Part shown: positions 17,401 through 19,086 of the stretch, piece by piece
How positions within the stretch are numbered: position 1 is the stretch's first letter
Layout of the letters: every line of letters starts with the position of its first letter
Source of the DNA: Baffinella frigidus
Lineage: Eukaryota; Cryptophyceae; Cryptomonadales; Baffinellaceae
Assembly (NCBI GenBank): GCA_026770585.1
Contig: MU648092.1
Span: 6,308 to 25,524 of the forward strand
Length of the DNA: 19,217 nucleotides
Reading direction: 5' to 3'
Made by a program: the position numbers and the translations under genes
Notes under the pieces: generated by a model
Database searches by the model: none
Told to the model about the DNA's origin: nothing
What the model saw: only the letters and a program-made list of their open reading frames with translations

Positions 17401-19086
17401 CTCAACCATCTCCACGTCAAACACTTTAGGGTTTGGGGTTTGAGGTTTAGGGTTCAGGGACGAGGGTGTAGGGTGTAGGGTGTAGGGTCTAGGTTTTAGG
17501 GTTTAGGGCACCGGAGCGGCGTCCTCCAGCATCTCCAAGTCGAACACTCTCCACTCGATCTCCCGCACCGAGCAGCCCAGCCCTGCTCAGGGTCAGGGTT
17601 AGGGTTTAGGGTGAAAGGTGTAGGATGTAGGGTGCAGAATGCAGGGTGTAGGGTGTAGGGTGTAGGGTGTAGGGTGTAGGGTGTAGGGTGTAGGGTGTAG
17701 GGTGCAGGTGGCTTTCCGGAATCGAGGCCACGTCCGCACGTCTCAACACACCAGGTTCACCAGGAACCGCTAGAGCTCACCTTCCCAGGCGTTCCGCTAG
17801 AGCTCACCTTCCCAGGCGTTCCGCTAGAGCTCACCTTCCCAGGCGTTCCAGGCCAGAAAGAAAATGTACTCACAGAGCCTTTTGTAAAAAGGCCAACTAC
17901 CACCTAGTCGTTCGCCGAGGGGCGGGCTAGCAGGACCTTCTGCGGTCGCAGAAGGCCTTCCTAGTACCCCACCTTGTTCACGTAGTCCGTGCAAGCACGT
18001 TCGTACCGGAGGGGACCCGACTGTTTGCCAAGAAGGGCATATACATGAGATGTATGGAAGAGAGGACGACATGTTTTAGATACCTTGTGCGTTCGCCACG
18101 GCCGCGGCACGGTAGCCGAGCTTGCACGTGCACCGCGATCAACTACTGCTTAACACCGCTGCCGCAAAGGGGCGAGAAGGACTGACCTTCTGCGGAAGCA
18201 GGATGGTAGCCTCGCTTGCACACGCAGTCCGCCGCGGTGGCGCTCCGAGGCGGGCTCGTCGCGTTCTGGGGGCACGCGAGGGGGGGGGAGGCCGCGCCCG
18301 GGCAGAAGCTCCCCTCCGCGCACACGCTGTGTAGGGTTAAGGCTTTATGGTTTAGGGGTTCGGGTTTAGGGTGCAGGGTGCGGGGTGTAGGGTCCATGGT
18401 GCAGGGGGTGGGGGGTGGAGGCTCAGGGGGGGAGGGGGTTGTGGGTGAGGGATGAGGTGAGAGGTGAGCGTTGCCTGTCGACTGATATGGGGGGTTCCAG
18501 GTACCGACGCTCGCCCGGTTCAGGGATGGTTACGGTGCCGACCCGGCCAGATCAATATGTTTCATAAAGCTCCGTTACAGGGGTTACTCGCGAAAAAGAA
18601 CACGCACCACACCAGGGTCGTACGGCAGGCTATTCCAAGGATGATAGGACCACCCTAGTGACGGTGTGTGCTCGTGATCGCGAGTGACCCCTGCAGCGCG
18701 ATTCCACTGGTGCAGGGCGCGGGGGGGCTCGGTGCCTGCACGCCGCGGCGCCGACATGACTGCTCGCCTCGCCCGGGGGGCAGGGCTCGCATGGCCCGCC
18801 TCCGGGGCCTGCGAAGCCTGCGCCGCACAGGCACACGTTGTGGCCTGGGACGGCGTCGCACCCAGGGATTGGCGCTGGGGTTGTGGTCGTCGTCGTCGTC
18901 GTCGGGGGCTCTGGTGTAGAGGTCGTCGTCGTCGGGGGCTCTGTTGTAGAGGTCGTTGCCTGCGGGTGTGTGCTTGTGGGGACTTCGGTTGTCGTCGGGG
19001 CTTCTGGCGCTTCTGGAGTGGTAAAAGTTGTTGAAGCTGGAGTTGTAGTTGTGGTCGCCTCCAGGGTAGACACCATCTCCGCGTAC
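40..19086 (-). CDS. Giant multidomain surface protein gene (mucin-like, GCC, VNDAP, FN3, TIG array, REJ); 32-exon partial model
   Basis: I infer one spliced gene from 32 minus-strand exons whose phases match at all 31 joins, giving about 4,143 codons without a stop. Domain order is Thr/Pro-rich stretch, Cys-rich GCC2/GCC3 module, two VNDAP cadherin-like modules, about three FN3-like domains, many IPT/TIG-like repeats, then a REJ region. These are extracellular folds, so a cell-surface receptor or adhesion role is likely. Polycystin-1/PKDREJ carry REJ and fibrocystin carries TIG arrays, but no known orthologue is claimed. Of the introns, 21 are phase 0, 3 phase 1 and 7 phase 2. Many exons end in CAG (Gln) and the next begins with GT (Val). 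Start, signal peptide and C-terminus are outside the window. Small exons between 14543 and 13270 and near 17550 are the least certain. Confidence 0.85.
136..559 (-). other. Intron 31 (424 nt): unique block plus degenerate TTTAGGG array
   Basis: The donor half (380-559) is unique and moderately GC-rich, with no recognisable gene. The acceptor half (140-378) is a long degenerate array that changes from TTGAGGG and TTTCGGG to ATTAGGG toward the acceptor, CCCTAAACCAG|GTG at 136/135. Confidence 0.75.
560..1444 (-). CDS. Exon 31: REJ region, main part
   Basis: 295 codons, phase 0/0. VSMSDDVSKQSSSQMVISVG, LALDASVSRDPDVDAAAEQG, FVWACSLSDGTSSQACRDTS, LQVPAGTLPATTDAAYQFTV are the repeated D-S-x-D-P, F-x-W-x-C and L-x-VPAGTL-x-Y-F-V motifs of REJ. 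Later NSPPAGVPCRACFVDGDDAG and LLLVSCDNWADSDGGLLYRF match the C-W-x-D-x-D-x-x-L-YRFGY signature just before the end of polycystin-type REJ regions. Donor GGCTACCAG|GTCTGC; reading on gives low-complexity frame from repeats. Confidence 0.92.
1445..1554 (-). repeat. Intron 30 (110 nt): almost pure TTTAGGG telomere-type array used as an intron
   Basis: About fourteen TTTAGGG units, with one TTTGGGG, fill 1448-1549. On the minus strand the whole intron is GTTAACAA, then (CCCTAAA)n, then CCAG. The splice acceptor CCCTAAACCAG|GTG is formed by the array itself. Both flanking exons are in phase 0. Confidence 0.93.
1555..1731 (-). CDS. Exon 30: REJ region
   Basis: 59 codons, phase 0/0: VRAVTVFSQCTTAKSEMVFQ, WAQVSGPTTIPAQYLG, LRIPAGTLRADATYVVALT. 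F-x-W-x-x-x-x-GP and L-IPAGTL-x-x-x-x-Y-V-x-LTV are REJ repeats. Confidence 0.88.
1732..1828 (-). repeat. Intron 29 (97 nt): degenerate TTTAGGG heptamers
   Basis: TTTAGGG, TCTAGGG and TTCAGAA-like words; acceptor CCCCAAGCAG|GTG at 1732/1731, donor GTGGAG|GTGCGC. Confidence 0.78.
1829..1987 (-). CDS. Exon 29: REJ region
   Basis: 53 codons, phase 0/0: DLDFTYEISVSATDMFGSAS, KEVVVKVFKAAAPAPQLY, VAVTRDQMVE. Y-x-I-x-V-x-A-TD-x-x-GS and V-V-V strands continue the REJ/PKD-like Ig folds. Confidence 0.88.
1988..2108 (-). repeat. Intron 28 (121 nt): TGTAGGG array
   Basis: Entirely TGTAGGG heptamers (about 2012-2094) with a TTTAGGG at each end. Minus-strand donor ATGACG|GTCAACCC, acceptor CCCTTAACCAG|GAC. 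Confidence 0.9.
2109..2823 (-). CDS. Exon 28: last TIG unit and N-terminal part of REJ region
   Basis: 238 codons. After ATLTVLSITPPSYSCASC and RFSFWTPPVISSI comes the REJ core: LQLAVTFDHATDRAG, CAHVF, AKCVWTTALTLNVMLG, ATLVPGDALTLQAGRVRS, then SLSVSGPTTIDQCALLNLKA and DFAWRC. This order (V-F-x-x-x-T-D, C-x-W, L-V-LG, PGD-L-L, GP-x-x-x-x-C-L-L-A, W-C) is diagnostic of REJ regions of polycystin-1/PKDREJ-type surface proteins. Phase 2 in, phase 0 out. Confidence 0.9.
2824..2922 (-). repeat. Intron 27 (99 nt): TTTAGGG array
   Basis: Seven perfect TTTAGGG units (about 2836-2885) and degenerate TTTATGG. The acceptor CTGAACCCTAG|GA uses the TAG within a heptamer (CCCTAG) as the 3' splice site. Confidence 0.85.
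2923..2990 (-). CDS. Exon 27 (68 nt): TIG strand before the REJ region
   Basis: VTMTNFELSTTRAASDQITV then TFG; it joins through a split Gly codon to exon 28 as TVTFGSEGALGVVVV, a typical V-x-FG strand of a TIG unit. Phase 0 in, phase 2 out. Confidence 0.8.
2991..3059 (-). repeat. Intron 26 (69 nt): short degenerate heptamer intron
   Basis: TTTAGGG, TTTAGAG and TTTTGTGG-like words between CCAG|GTTACC and GGCTCAAGCAG|GTG. Confidence 0.7.
3060..3680 (-). CDS. Exon 26: TIG-like units with Cys-containing insert
   Basis: 207 codons, phase 0/0: VRVPPAVDLAPGVVALTVQF, a segment with WCAVCQAGRTCLVNGRCDN (EGF/GCC-like Cys pattern), GGGTLTIVMRNAPLVAYHAL (TIG opening GGTL-I), VASLVRVVFQGEDVS and closing FGFTFFDDSISLSCVACLAP. 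Donor TTTCCAG|GTTACC. Confidence 0.88.
3681..3835 (-). repeat. Intron 25 (155 nt): GA microsatellite and ATCG palindromic tract, no heptamers
   Basis: (GA)n at about 3705-3775 and 3811-3826 flanks a (CGAT)n tract at 3776-3810 that is self-complementary. On the coding strand this is (TC)n, a ready-made polypyrimidine tract before GACTCTCTGCAG|GTG at 3681/3680. It is the one short intron made of a different simple repeat. Confidence 0.9.
3836..5376 (-). CDS. Exon 25 (1,541 nt): about five TIG repeats
   Basis: About 513 codons. Repeat starts lie near residues 1 (TTFVQVSPESMYETSVSDTV), 105 (PAPSVVGAYPSDGSTDL), 208 (FKYVATGNPAVLGFSPKW), 335 (FSYRAPARAVSPVDGSVAGG) and 440 (FEYFIAPVVSKLEQGD). Unit length is about 100-125 residues, with N-FP strands (LKNFPRPG, ISNFPAIAS). 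Phase 1 in, phase 0 out (GGCTGCAG|GTAATG). Confidence 0.92.
5377..5469 (-). repeat. Intron 24 (93 nt): TTGAGGG heptamers
   Basis: Five TTGAGGG units (about 5413-5450) plus TTCAGGG; acceptor CTTTACCCAG|GC at 5377/5376. Confidence 0.82.
5470..5725 (-). CDS. Exon 24: body of the TIG repeat opened by exon 23
   Basis: 85 codons: VAGLPAFTAADVKVVAGEGV, LSLSKGVLVVLTPAVDAAS, TFTVSTMVDSERREATFQF, DYLPALSG. The A-x-FQFDY closing strand is typical of TIG units. Phase 0 in, phase 1 out (TCGG|GTAACC). Confidence 0.85.
5726..5876 (-). repeat. Intron 23 (151 nt): TTCAGGG/TTTAGGG heptamers
   Basis: Degenerate heptamers throughout, with TTCAGGG predominant; acceptor CCCTAAACCAG|GTG at 5726/5725. Confidence 0.85.
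5877..5927 (-). CDS. Exon 23 (51 nt): start of a TIG repeat
   Basis: VSPSEGLVLGGTLVTLQ, phase 0/0. PSEG-x-x-x-GGTLVT is a textbook TIG opening, which makes this small exon secure. It is flanked on both sides by heptamer introns. Confidence 0.88.
5928..6025 (-). repeat. Intron 22 (98 nt): CTCAGGG/TTCAGGG heptamers
   Basis: CTCAGGG tandem units at about 5952-5975 with TTCAGGG and TCCAGGG neighbours; acceptor CGAAACCAG|GTG at 5928/5927. Confidence 0.8.
6026..6322 (-). CDS. Exon 22: TIG repeat with Cys-rich insertion
   Basis: 99 codons, phase 0/0: VRDLVTCSAAAIDCNRTLVT, APALASPGDKSLFVSAPGLR, LTLGIRYEPACDLQALCAAR, then CDPAYCIKATDISAPAILR. The closing RYEPACD and six Cys suggest disulfide-bonded loops inserted at the end of a TIG unit. 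Donor CTGCGG|GTAAAC. Confidence 0.82.
6323..6388 (-). repeat. Intron 21 (66 nt): shortest intron, heptamer-derived
   Basis: Only about eight degenerate heptamers (TTGAGGG, TTCAGGG, TTTCGGG) between CTGCAG|GTCAAACC and CTCAAAGCAG|GTG. Confidence 0.78.
6389..6500 (-). CDS. Exon 21: TIG repeat segment
   Basis: (R)VLEVRSKVSAILANFPQG then LSPMDVVATLAVEDVAVLQ: an ANFP strand and V-x-V strand of a TIG repeat. One leading base completes the split Arg; phase 0 out. Confidence 0.82.
6501..6596 (-). repeat. Intron 20 (96 nt): degenerate TTTAGGG heptamers
   Basis: Heptamers at 6550-6590 and TTTGGTG-like words near 6510-6535; acceptor ACACGAAACAG|CG at 6501/6500. Confidence 0.75.
6597..7375 (-). CDS. 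Exon 20: about two TIG-like repeats
   Basis: About 259 codons. VMTVVTPAYTTLATASSALV closes one TIG unit (GRAIVFQYTYF). A second follows (AVSAAMPTAGLNDVVREVKV, YPGTVLVTFGGEEV, ADQVQFAFESL). A third starts VPELLAPPSGMAK, LPTITLKKFPTVYSSLNVTL and ends KTVTIKAFVVYDGFAP, followed by VVSYGPEMVPTVTFAGGR. Phase 0 in, phase 2 out (donor GGCCG|GTAGAG). Confidence 0.88.
7376..7565 (-). repeat. Intron 19 (190 nt): TTTAGGG array
   Basis: Seven near-perfect TTTAGGG units (7396-7446) then degenerate TTTATGG/TTCAGGG copies; acceptor CATGAACCAG|GTG at 7376/7375. Confidence 0.88.
7566..7649 (-). CDS. Exon 19 (84 nt): middle of a TIG repeat
   Basis: LSSGNDAEVMFGEEAGRLLL, then LSSSPEET, phase 0/0. Joined after NFPQ of exon 18 it gives NFPQLSSGNDAEVMFG, the N-FP-x(n)-D-V-FG signature of a TIG repeat, so the join is well supported. 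Confidence 0.85.
7650..7748 (-). repeat. Intron 18 (99 nt): TTTGGGG heptamers
   Basis: Six consecutive TTTGGGG units at about 7700-7737 begin almost at the donor (CCCCAG|GTTGCACTC). The acceptor is GCAACAG|CTA at 7650/7649. Confidence 0.82.
7749..10868 (-). CDS. Exon 18 (3,120 nt): array of about nine IPT/TIG-like repeats
   Basis: This single 1,040-codon exon, phase 0/0, holds most of the TIG array. Repeat starts can be seen near residues 110 (LLAAAPTEAPAQGGTLLLIG), 358 (RIPQASAFSPARVYADGGHL), 464 (PQVKHLTPSIAECRAGSP), 564 (LVGAFPNQGFARSATLVSV), 677 (VRVTGFFPLSEYVTGRTRID), 771 (AITSVSPSKASIRTSGTARV), 890 (PQVMSVAGPDGAGQTS) and 1012 (VTVKSALSGPEIGGAF). Each unit ends in an aromatic strand such as FTFLD, FDYLE or FTYIDDR, and many contain N-FP (FPDV, NLPAN, NFPQ). 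A Cys-rich insert (CVAACCETAACAAACPG) lies near residues 955-985. TIG units are Ig-fold E-set domains found outside the cell in plexin/fibrocystin-type proteins. Long antisense ORFs here are GC-bias shadows. Confidence 0.92.
10869..10954 (-). repeat. Intron 17 (86 nt): TTGAGGG heptamers
   Basis: TTGAGGG, TTGATGG and TTTCGGG units only; acceptor CCCGAACGCAG|GTC at 10869/10868. Confidence 0.8.
10955..11261 (-). CDS. Exon 17: TIG repeat
   Basis: About 102 codons: GSGGVSIGVFIENVQSAP, TVTLAGVACVVSQATF, NNQLFLTARTPELAMG, VGIVVSGVVAGKDLAFGWAY. The order fits one TIG repeat (opening GG-V-I, a V-x-L-x-G-x-x-C strand, a T-P-x(n)-G-V-x-V-x-V strand, closing F-W-Y). It then runs into the next unit (PPAMFLEADSFTIDGDARDW|). 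Phase 2 in, phase 0 out. Confidence 0.82.
11262..11403 (-). repeat. Intron 16 (142 nt): TTTAGGG/TTTGGGG array
   Basis: Degenerate heptamers throughout; minus-strand donor CCCGG|GTCAACC, acceptor CCTGGCTCAG|GTCG. Confidence 0.8.
11404..11542 (-). CDS. Exon 16: end of TIG repeat, start of next
   Basis: IGNYTLATSSGSPVLLDLSG, then LQFTYKGTVVSSVTPPSG, which joins the closing F-x-Y strand of one TIG repeat to the V-x-x-V-x-P-x-x-G start of the next. It enters with two bases and leaves with two (NPG|). Confidence 0.82.
11543..11657 (-). repeat. Intron 15 (115 nt): pure heptamer intron
   Basis: On the minus strand it starts GTCACACCCAACACCC and ends CCCTCAACCAG. Everything between is degenerate CCCTAAA, including four near-perfect units. 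It interrupts the QCAAG|IGNYTL motif. Confidence 0.85.
11658..11766 (-). CDS. Exon 15: TIG repeat segment with paired Cys
   Basis: VDVSCAGQGVQSRAASLKG, then RAQFVVQFAAPQCAA plus one base; phase 0 in, phase 1 out. In TIG repeats a C-x(n)-P-QC pair with GxYTL following is common. The split codon with exon 16 gives QCAAGIGNYTL. Confidence 0.78.
11767..11976 (-). repeat. Intron 14 (210 nt): TTTAGGG array
   Basis: Near-perfect TTTAGGG heptamers at 11905-11970 and degenerate TTTGGGG/TTCAGGG/ATTAGGG copies to 11780. The acceptor is CTTGAAGCAG|GTG at 11767/11766. Confidence 0.85.
11977..12045 (-). CDS. Exon 14 (69 nt): TIG repeat segment
   Basis: GDATSPSRFMAGLFSLFDAPPLQ, phase 0/0. It continues the TIG repeat opened in exon 13. 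Donor CTGCAG|GTCCC runs straight into CCCTAAA repeats. Confidence 0.72.
12046..12181 (-). other. Intron 13 (136 nt): conventional, no heptamers
   Basis: Unique sequence from CTACCAG|GTACTT to GGGCGGCAG|GGC. This is one of the few introns with no TTTAGGG-type repeat, a control for the others. A more distal AG (12069/12068) would put the next exon out of phase. Confidence 0.7.
12182..12398 (-). CDS. Exon 13: end of one Ig-like unit and start of a TIG repeat
   Basis: The exon encodes SISVPLPSALPSGCAGGCAA, a strand ending KVVRLPVQFFNYKRPAV, then LSVFPLEGSEQGGTLVSVTV, the hallmark start of an IPT/TIG domain (F-x-Y, P-x-V, P-x-x-G, GGT-V-V). It ends EDYQ|, phase 0. One leading base completes the split Arg codon. 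Confidence 0.85.
12399..12534 (-). repeat. Intron 12 (136 nt): TTTAGGG-type array
   Basis: Degenerate TTTAGGG, TTAGGGG and TTTGGGG units fill the whole intron. On the minus strand it starts GTCAACCCC and ends CCTAAACCAG, so both splice sites are embedded in or abut the repeat. Confidence 0.85.
12535..12597 (-). CDS. Exon 12 (63 nt): Ala-rich link to first TIG repeat
   Basis: The exon reads (R)FTTETKSVATTVSAANAAAA with one leading base and two trailing bases (phase 2 on both sides). Donor GCGCG|GTCAAC, acceptor CCCCAG|GTTC. The duplicated relic in the adjacent intron supports its coding nature. Confidence 0.72.
12598..12875 (-). other. Intron 11 (278 nt): heptamers around an intronless copy of the exon 11/12 junction
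   Basis: Heptamers occupy 12600-12627 and 12750-12868. Between them lies a coding-like island (12629..12721) homologous to the end of exon 11 joined directly to exon 12. Acceptor CCTAACCCCAG|GTTC at 12598/12597. Confidence 0.75.
12629..12721 (-). pseudogene. Intronless relic of the exon 11-exon 12 junction inside intron 11
   Basis: The minus strand reads EAVTGECRFSTEVATRARVATTVSAAK. Spliced exons 11+12 read DAVTGEFRFTTETKSVATTVSAAN. The relic has a 9-nt in-frame insertion and many synonymous differences, as in coding DNA that evolved under constraint. Downstream it continues into repeat as ATCAACCC where exon 12 has the donor GTCAACCC, so its donor appears lost by G-to-A. It lacks any intron at the position where the gene now has intron 11. 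Confidence 0.75.
12876..13063 (-). CDS. Exon 11: region before the first clear TIG repeat
   Basis: The exon runs from phase 0 to phase 2 and encodes VLTDASTVRVARPYGTGSG, then SAFHVWQNGARNVQSAILLS, then ALETGDAVTGEF plus two bases. It is a beta-rich, Gly/Ser/Thr-rich segment consistent with an Ig-like fold, but no diagnostic motif. Its last codons (DAVTGEFR) recur in a relic copy in the next intron. Confidence 0.75.
13064..13269 (-). repeat. Intron 10 (206 nt): degenerate TTTAGGG/TGTGGGG heptamers
   Basis: The intron is composed of degenerate heptamers on the plus strand with TGTGGGG and TTTGGGG variants. The acceptor is CCCTAAACCAG|GTG at 13064/13063, supplied by the repeat plus CCAG. Confidence 0.75.
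13270..13330 (-). CDS. Exon 10: end of FN3 domain 3
   Basis: A 61-nt exon reading (S)NGVGVAAFAAPVLADYFTLP, the G-strand and exit linker of an FN3 domain (compare AHNPAGASSPAVA in exon 5). One leading base completes the split Ser codon. Donor CTCCCG|GTCTCG, phase 0. Confidence 0.72.
13331..13566 (-). repeat. Intron 9 (236 nt): TTCAGGG heptamer array
   Basis: TTCAGGG (TCAGGGT) is nearly perfect at 13334-13435, then TTTGGGG at 13436-13480, then TTCAGGG/TCTAGGG. The array runs directly into the acceptor, CCTGAAACAG|C at 13331/13330. Confidence 0.85.
13567..13658 (-). CDS. Exon 9: E-G strands of FN3 domain 3
   Basis: A 92-nt exon, phase 0 in and phase 2 out. VASSATAGRYQAVLITSL then ATGNVFFLRARV is the E-F region of an FN3 domain; the split codon with exon 10 gives RARVSNGVG. 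A (CG)5 run encodes the RAR segment. Donor GCGTCAG|GTTTTTTTAC. Confidence 0.72.
13659..14025 (-). other. Intron 8 (367 nt): unique sequence with an opposite-strand TIG-like fragment
   Basis: This intron lacks heptamer arrays. It contains TCTTATAAGATCGATAAGATCG-type AT-richer sequence near 13950-13975 and, on the plus strand at 13795-13839, a coding-like fragment resembling exons 15/16. A 60-nt minus ORF segment at 13758-13817 could be an extra exon but would over-lengthen the FN3 domain. The acceptor is ACGCAGCAG|GTG at 13659/13658. Confidence 0.5.
13795..13839 (+). pseudogene. Inverted TIG-like fragment (QCAEGSGNYTLATTS) in intron 8
   Basis: On the plus strand this 45-nt stretch encodes QCAEGSGNYTLATTS, matching QCAAGIGNYTLATSS of this gene (exons 15/16, minus strand) at 12 of 15 residues and about 36 of 45 bases. 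It is continuous where the gene has intron 15. I see no plus-strand gene around it, so it is best called an inverted coding relic. Confidence 0.45.
14026..14082 (-). CDS. Exon 8 (small): C'-E segment of FN3 domain 3, tentative
   Basis: This 19-codon candidate (VEAATCSSFARSPACDLHQ) has acceptor GGGGCAG|GTG, donor CACCAG|GTCCCG, phase 0 on both sides, and a branch-point-like TACTAAC upstream. Including it gives about 45 residues between GLQV (exon 7) and FFLRARV (exon 9), a normal FN3 spacing. There is no family motif inside it, so it rests on splice signals, phase and length. Confidence 0.5.
14083..14468 (-). other. Intron 7 (386 nt): heptamers at donor side, unique sequence with TACTAAC at acceptor side
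   Basis: Degenerate TTTAGGG heptamers fill about 14268-14459. The acceptor half (14083-14260) is unique. On the minus strand it has TACTAAC at 14117-14111, about 28 nt before CGGGGCAG|GTGGAG, the spacing expected of a branch point. This unusual intron thus combines repeat and conventional sequence. Confidence 0.55.
14469..14543 (-). CDS. Exon 7: B-C strands of FN3 domain 3
   Basis: A 25-codon phase 0/0 exon, acceptor ACGCAG|GCG, donor CTCCAG|GTGCAG. ALNVSFMVPADTGLGDASAPLVGLQ matches the B-strand to C-strand segment of an FN3 domain (L-V-F-P, D-G, then P-L-x-GLQV as the usual GYQV). Confidence 0.7.
14544..14782 (-). other. Intron 6 (239 nt): mostly unique, heptamers near acceptor
   Basis: The donor-proximal 150 nt are unique and include a perfect 14-bp palindrome ACGGACCGGTCCGT at 14691-14704. 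Heptamers (TGTAGGG, TTTAGGG, TTTCGGG) occupy 14548-14630. The acceptor is CCGAAACGCAG|GC at 14544/14543. Confidence 0.6.
14783..14908 (-). CDS. Exon 6: end of FN3 domain 2, start of FN3 domain 3
   Basis: A 42-codon phase 0/0 exon with good splice sites (TTGGCAG|GTGACG; GCAAAAG|GTATGG). VTAANRYFSGPASEA is the F-G strand region of an FN3 domain continuing from exon 5 (AKLAAT|VTAAN). LPGPVRLLSARELTTPGGQK is the linker and A strand of the next domain. Confidence 0.78.
14909..15313 (-). other. Intron 5 (405 nt): unique sequence and TTTAGTG heptamers
   Basis: Bases 15115-15195 carry GTTTAGTGTTTAGTG, a variant heptamer not seen as an array elsewhere in the window, grading into degenerate copies to about 15300. 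Bases 14925-15110 are unique, AT-richer and contain no gene I can recognise. The acceptor is CGTTGGCAG|GT at 14909/14908. Confidence 0.7.
15314..16609 (-). CDS. Exon 5: VNDAP cadherin-like modules and two fibronectin type III-like domains
   Basis: This 432-codon exon starts at acceptor AACGCAG|GCG and ends at GCTACG|GTGCTC, both phase 0. Residues 1-65 finish the first cadherin-like module (GETTWEVVLTDPS, then RVVPVNDAPSF). Residues about 65-180 are a second module with FPLAVGISAGPLDE, LWATLASPLG and TTWEVLLSDDGG, ending SLEVYKRP. Residues about 180-310 look like an FN3 domain (ERVEVSWAV, then SARVQAHNPAGASSPA). A second FN3 begins at about 312 (VGPPDVPQDVTIAQATPSRF, RVEWHRV, LGYQVSLEC) and is completed by exon 6. 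These are extracellular Ig-like folds; I infer an adhesion or stalk role. Confidence 0.88.
16610..16863 (-). other. Intron 4 (254 nt): G-rich heptamers plus a copy of the start of exon 5
   Basis: The intron mixes degenerate TTAGGGG/TGGGGG words with a non-repeat island at about 16672-16722. That island copies the 3' splice acceptor and first codons of exon 5: ACCCAG|GCGGTGAAA against AACGCAG|GCGGAGCAA, and shared CCCGGGGGAAG. The functional acceptor is taken as 16610/16609. Confidence 0.65.
16864..16971 (-). CDS. Exon 4: middle of first VNDAP-type module
   Basis: This 36-codon, phase 0/phase 0 exon begins CAG|GTTCGGCAC (VRHTLFEVVALG) and ends CCGATGCAG|GTGTGC. It contains GNFTWTVSLRGGNASIF, with two N-glycosylation sequons (NFT, NAS). 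GNxTWxVxL recurs in the next exon (GNTTWEVLLSDDGG), which marks it as the same fold. Joined to exon 5 it forms the N-terminal half of the first cadherin-like module. Confidence 0.7.
17137..17350. repeat. G-rich minisatellite with a 70-77-bp higher-order unit
   Basis: The tract is made of GGGTTGC, GGGTGCA and GGAGGGT words. A larger unit starting TGGAGGGTTGC, then AACGGAG and GTGCAGGGTGCAGGGTTGC, occurs at about 17187-17263 and again at 17264-17337, so period-7 words are themselves duplicated in blocks. It is C-rich on the gene's coding strand. Confidence 0.8.
17362..17425 (-). pseudogene. Diverged copy of exon 3 in intron 3; possible alternative exon
   Basis: The minus strand reads VFDVEMVEDAGPERLP against exon 3 VFDLEMLEDAAP, with conservative differences as expected for coding sequence. 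It has its own acceptor-like CCCTAAAG|TG leaving two leading bases, the same phase as exon 3, and a donor-like CCACCT|GTCAAG in phase 0. It could be a mutually exclusive exon or a relic. The acceptor lacks a pyrimidine before AG, so a relic is somewhat more likely. Confidence 0.5.
17512..17582 (-). CDS. Exon 3: start of first VNDAP-type cadherin-like module
   Basis: This 71-nt exon runs from acceptor GAGCAG|GG to donor GCTCCG|GTGCCC. It reads (G)LGCSVREIEWRVFDLEMLEDAAP with two leading bases completing the codon left by exon 2, and ends in phase 0. The LEDAA motif resembles the V-EDAG strand that follows NDAP in this module family. A diverged second copy of the VFDLEMLEDA part lies in the following intron. 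The call rests on phase, splice signals and the duplicated motif. Confidence 0.6.
17764..17844. repeat. 27-bp tandem repeat, three copies, each containing a splice-donor-like site
   Basis: The units run 17764-17790, 17791-17817 and 17818-17844, with a partial fourth to 17849. Copies 2 and 3 are identical and copy 1 differs only at its start. On the minus strand each unit contains GGGAAG|GTGAGC, an almost ideal 5' splice site, followed by TAG. Confidence 0.92.
18084..18132 (-). pseudogene. Diverged copy of the exon 2 3' end (CxCKxGY motif) inside intron 2
   Basis: On the minus strand this reads CTCKLGYRAAAVANAQ followed by one base and a donor-like ACAAG|GTATC. Exon 2 ends CVCKRGYHPASAE plus one base, so motif and phase (1) both match. 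Upstream in this frame a TGA occurs three codons before the first Cys with no acceptor between, so it cannot be an exon as it stands. It is either a relic of a tandemly duplicated module or a damaged exon. Confidence 0.5.
18187..18326 (-). CDS. Exon 2: Cys-rich GCC2/GCC3 (ephrin-receptor-like) module
   Basis: The exon encodes about 46 residues with the spacing C-x6-C (VCAEGSFC), then LACPQNA, then DCVCKRGYHPASAE. This is the consensus of tyrosine-protein-kinase ephrin-type receptor-like (GCC2/GCC3) modules, which are common in large protist surface proteins. It starts after an ACACAG acceptor with one base of a split codon and ends at donor GCAGAAG|GTCAGT (phase 1). Reading past that donor hits a TAG 15 codons on, so splicing is required. 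Confidence 0.78.
18327..18735 (-). other. Intron 1 (409 nt), GC-AG type, mostly unique sequence
   Basis: The right-hand part (about 18470-18735) is non-repetitive and less GC-rich than the exons. I recognise no gene or RNA in it. The left part (18330-18470) is degenerate heptamers (GGGTGCA, GGGTGTA, TTTAGGG) running into a G-rich tract. The acceptor is CCCTACACAG|CG at 18327/18326, made from the repeat. Confidence 0.65.
18736..19086 (-). CDS. Exon 1 of model: Thr/Pro mucin-like stretch and start of Cys-rich GCC module
   Basis: The exon encodes about 117 residues. The first 70 are Thr/Pro/Glu-rich, with runs of five to eight Thr, TEPPT and PEPPT repeats and no Cys, as in an O-glycosylated extracellular linker. 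The rest is Cys-rich, with the motifs CDAVPGHNVCLCGAGF and CEPCPPGEAS typical of GCC2/GCC3 ephrin-receptor-like modules. It opens with one base of a split codon (phase 2) and ends with two bases (AG). The donor is GC, not GT: minus strand GTGCAG|GCACCG at 18736/18735. The split codon with the next exon gives ACSVCAEGSFCPG, which restores the expected module spacing, so I prefer this noncanonical donor. Confidence 0.75.

Larger units (their letters stand above)
16972..17511 (-). other. Intron 3 (540 nt): heptamers, G-rich minisatellite, second exon-3-like copy, unique DNA
   Basis: Starting at the donor it has TTTAGGG/TGTAGGG heptamers (17428-17508), then an exon-3-like coding copy (17362..17425), then a G-rich minisatellite (17137-17350), then unique sequence at 16985-17135 with no clear exon. 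The acceptor is TTGTTCAG|GT at 16972/16971. Confidence 0.6.
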
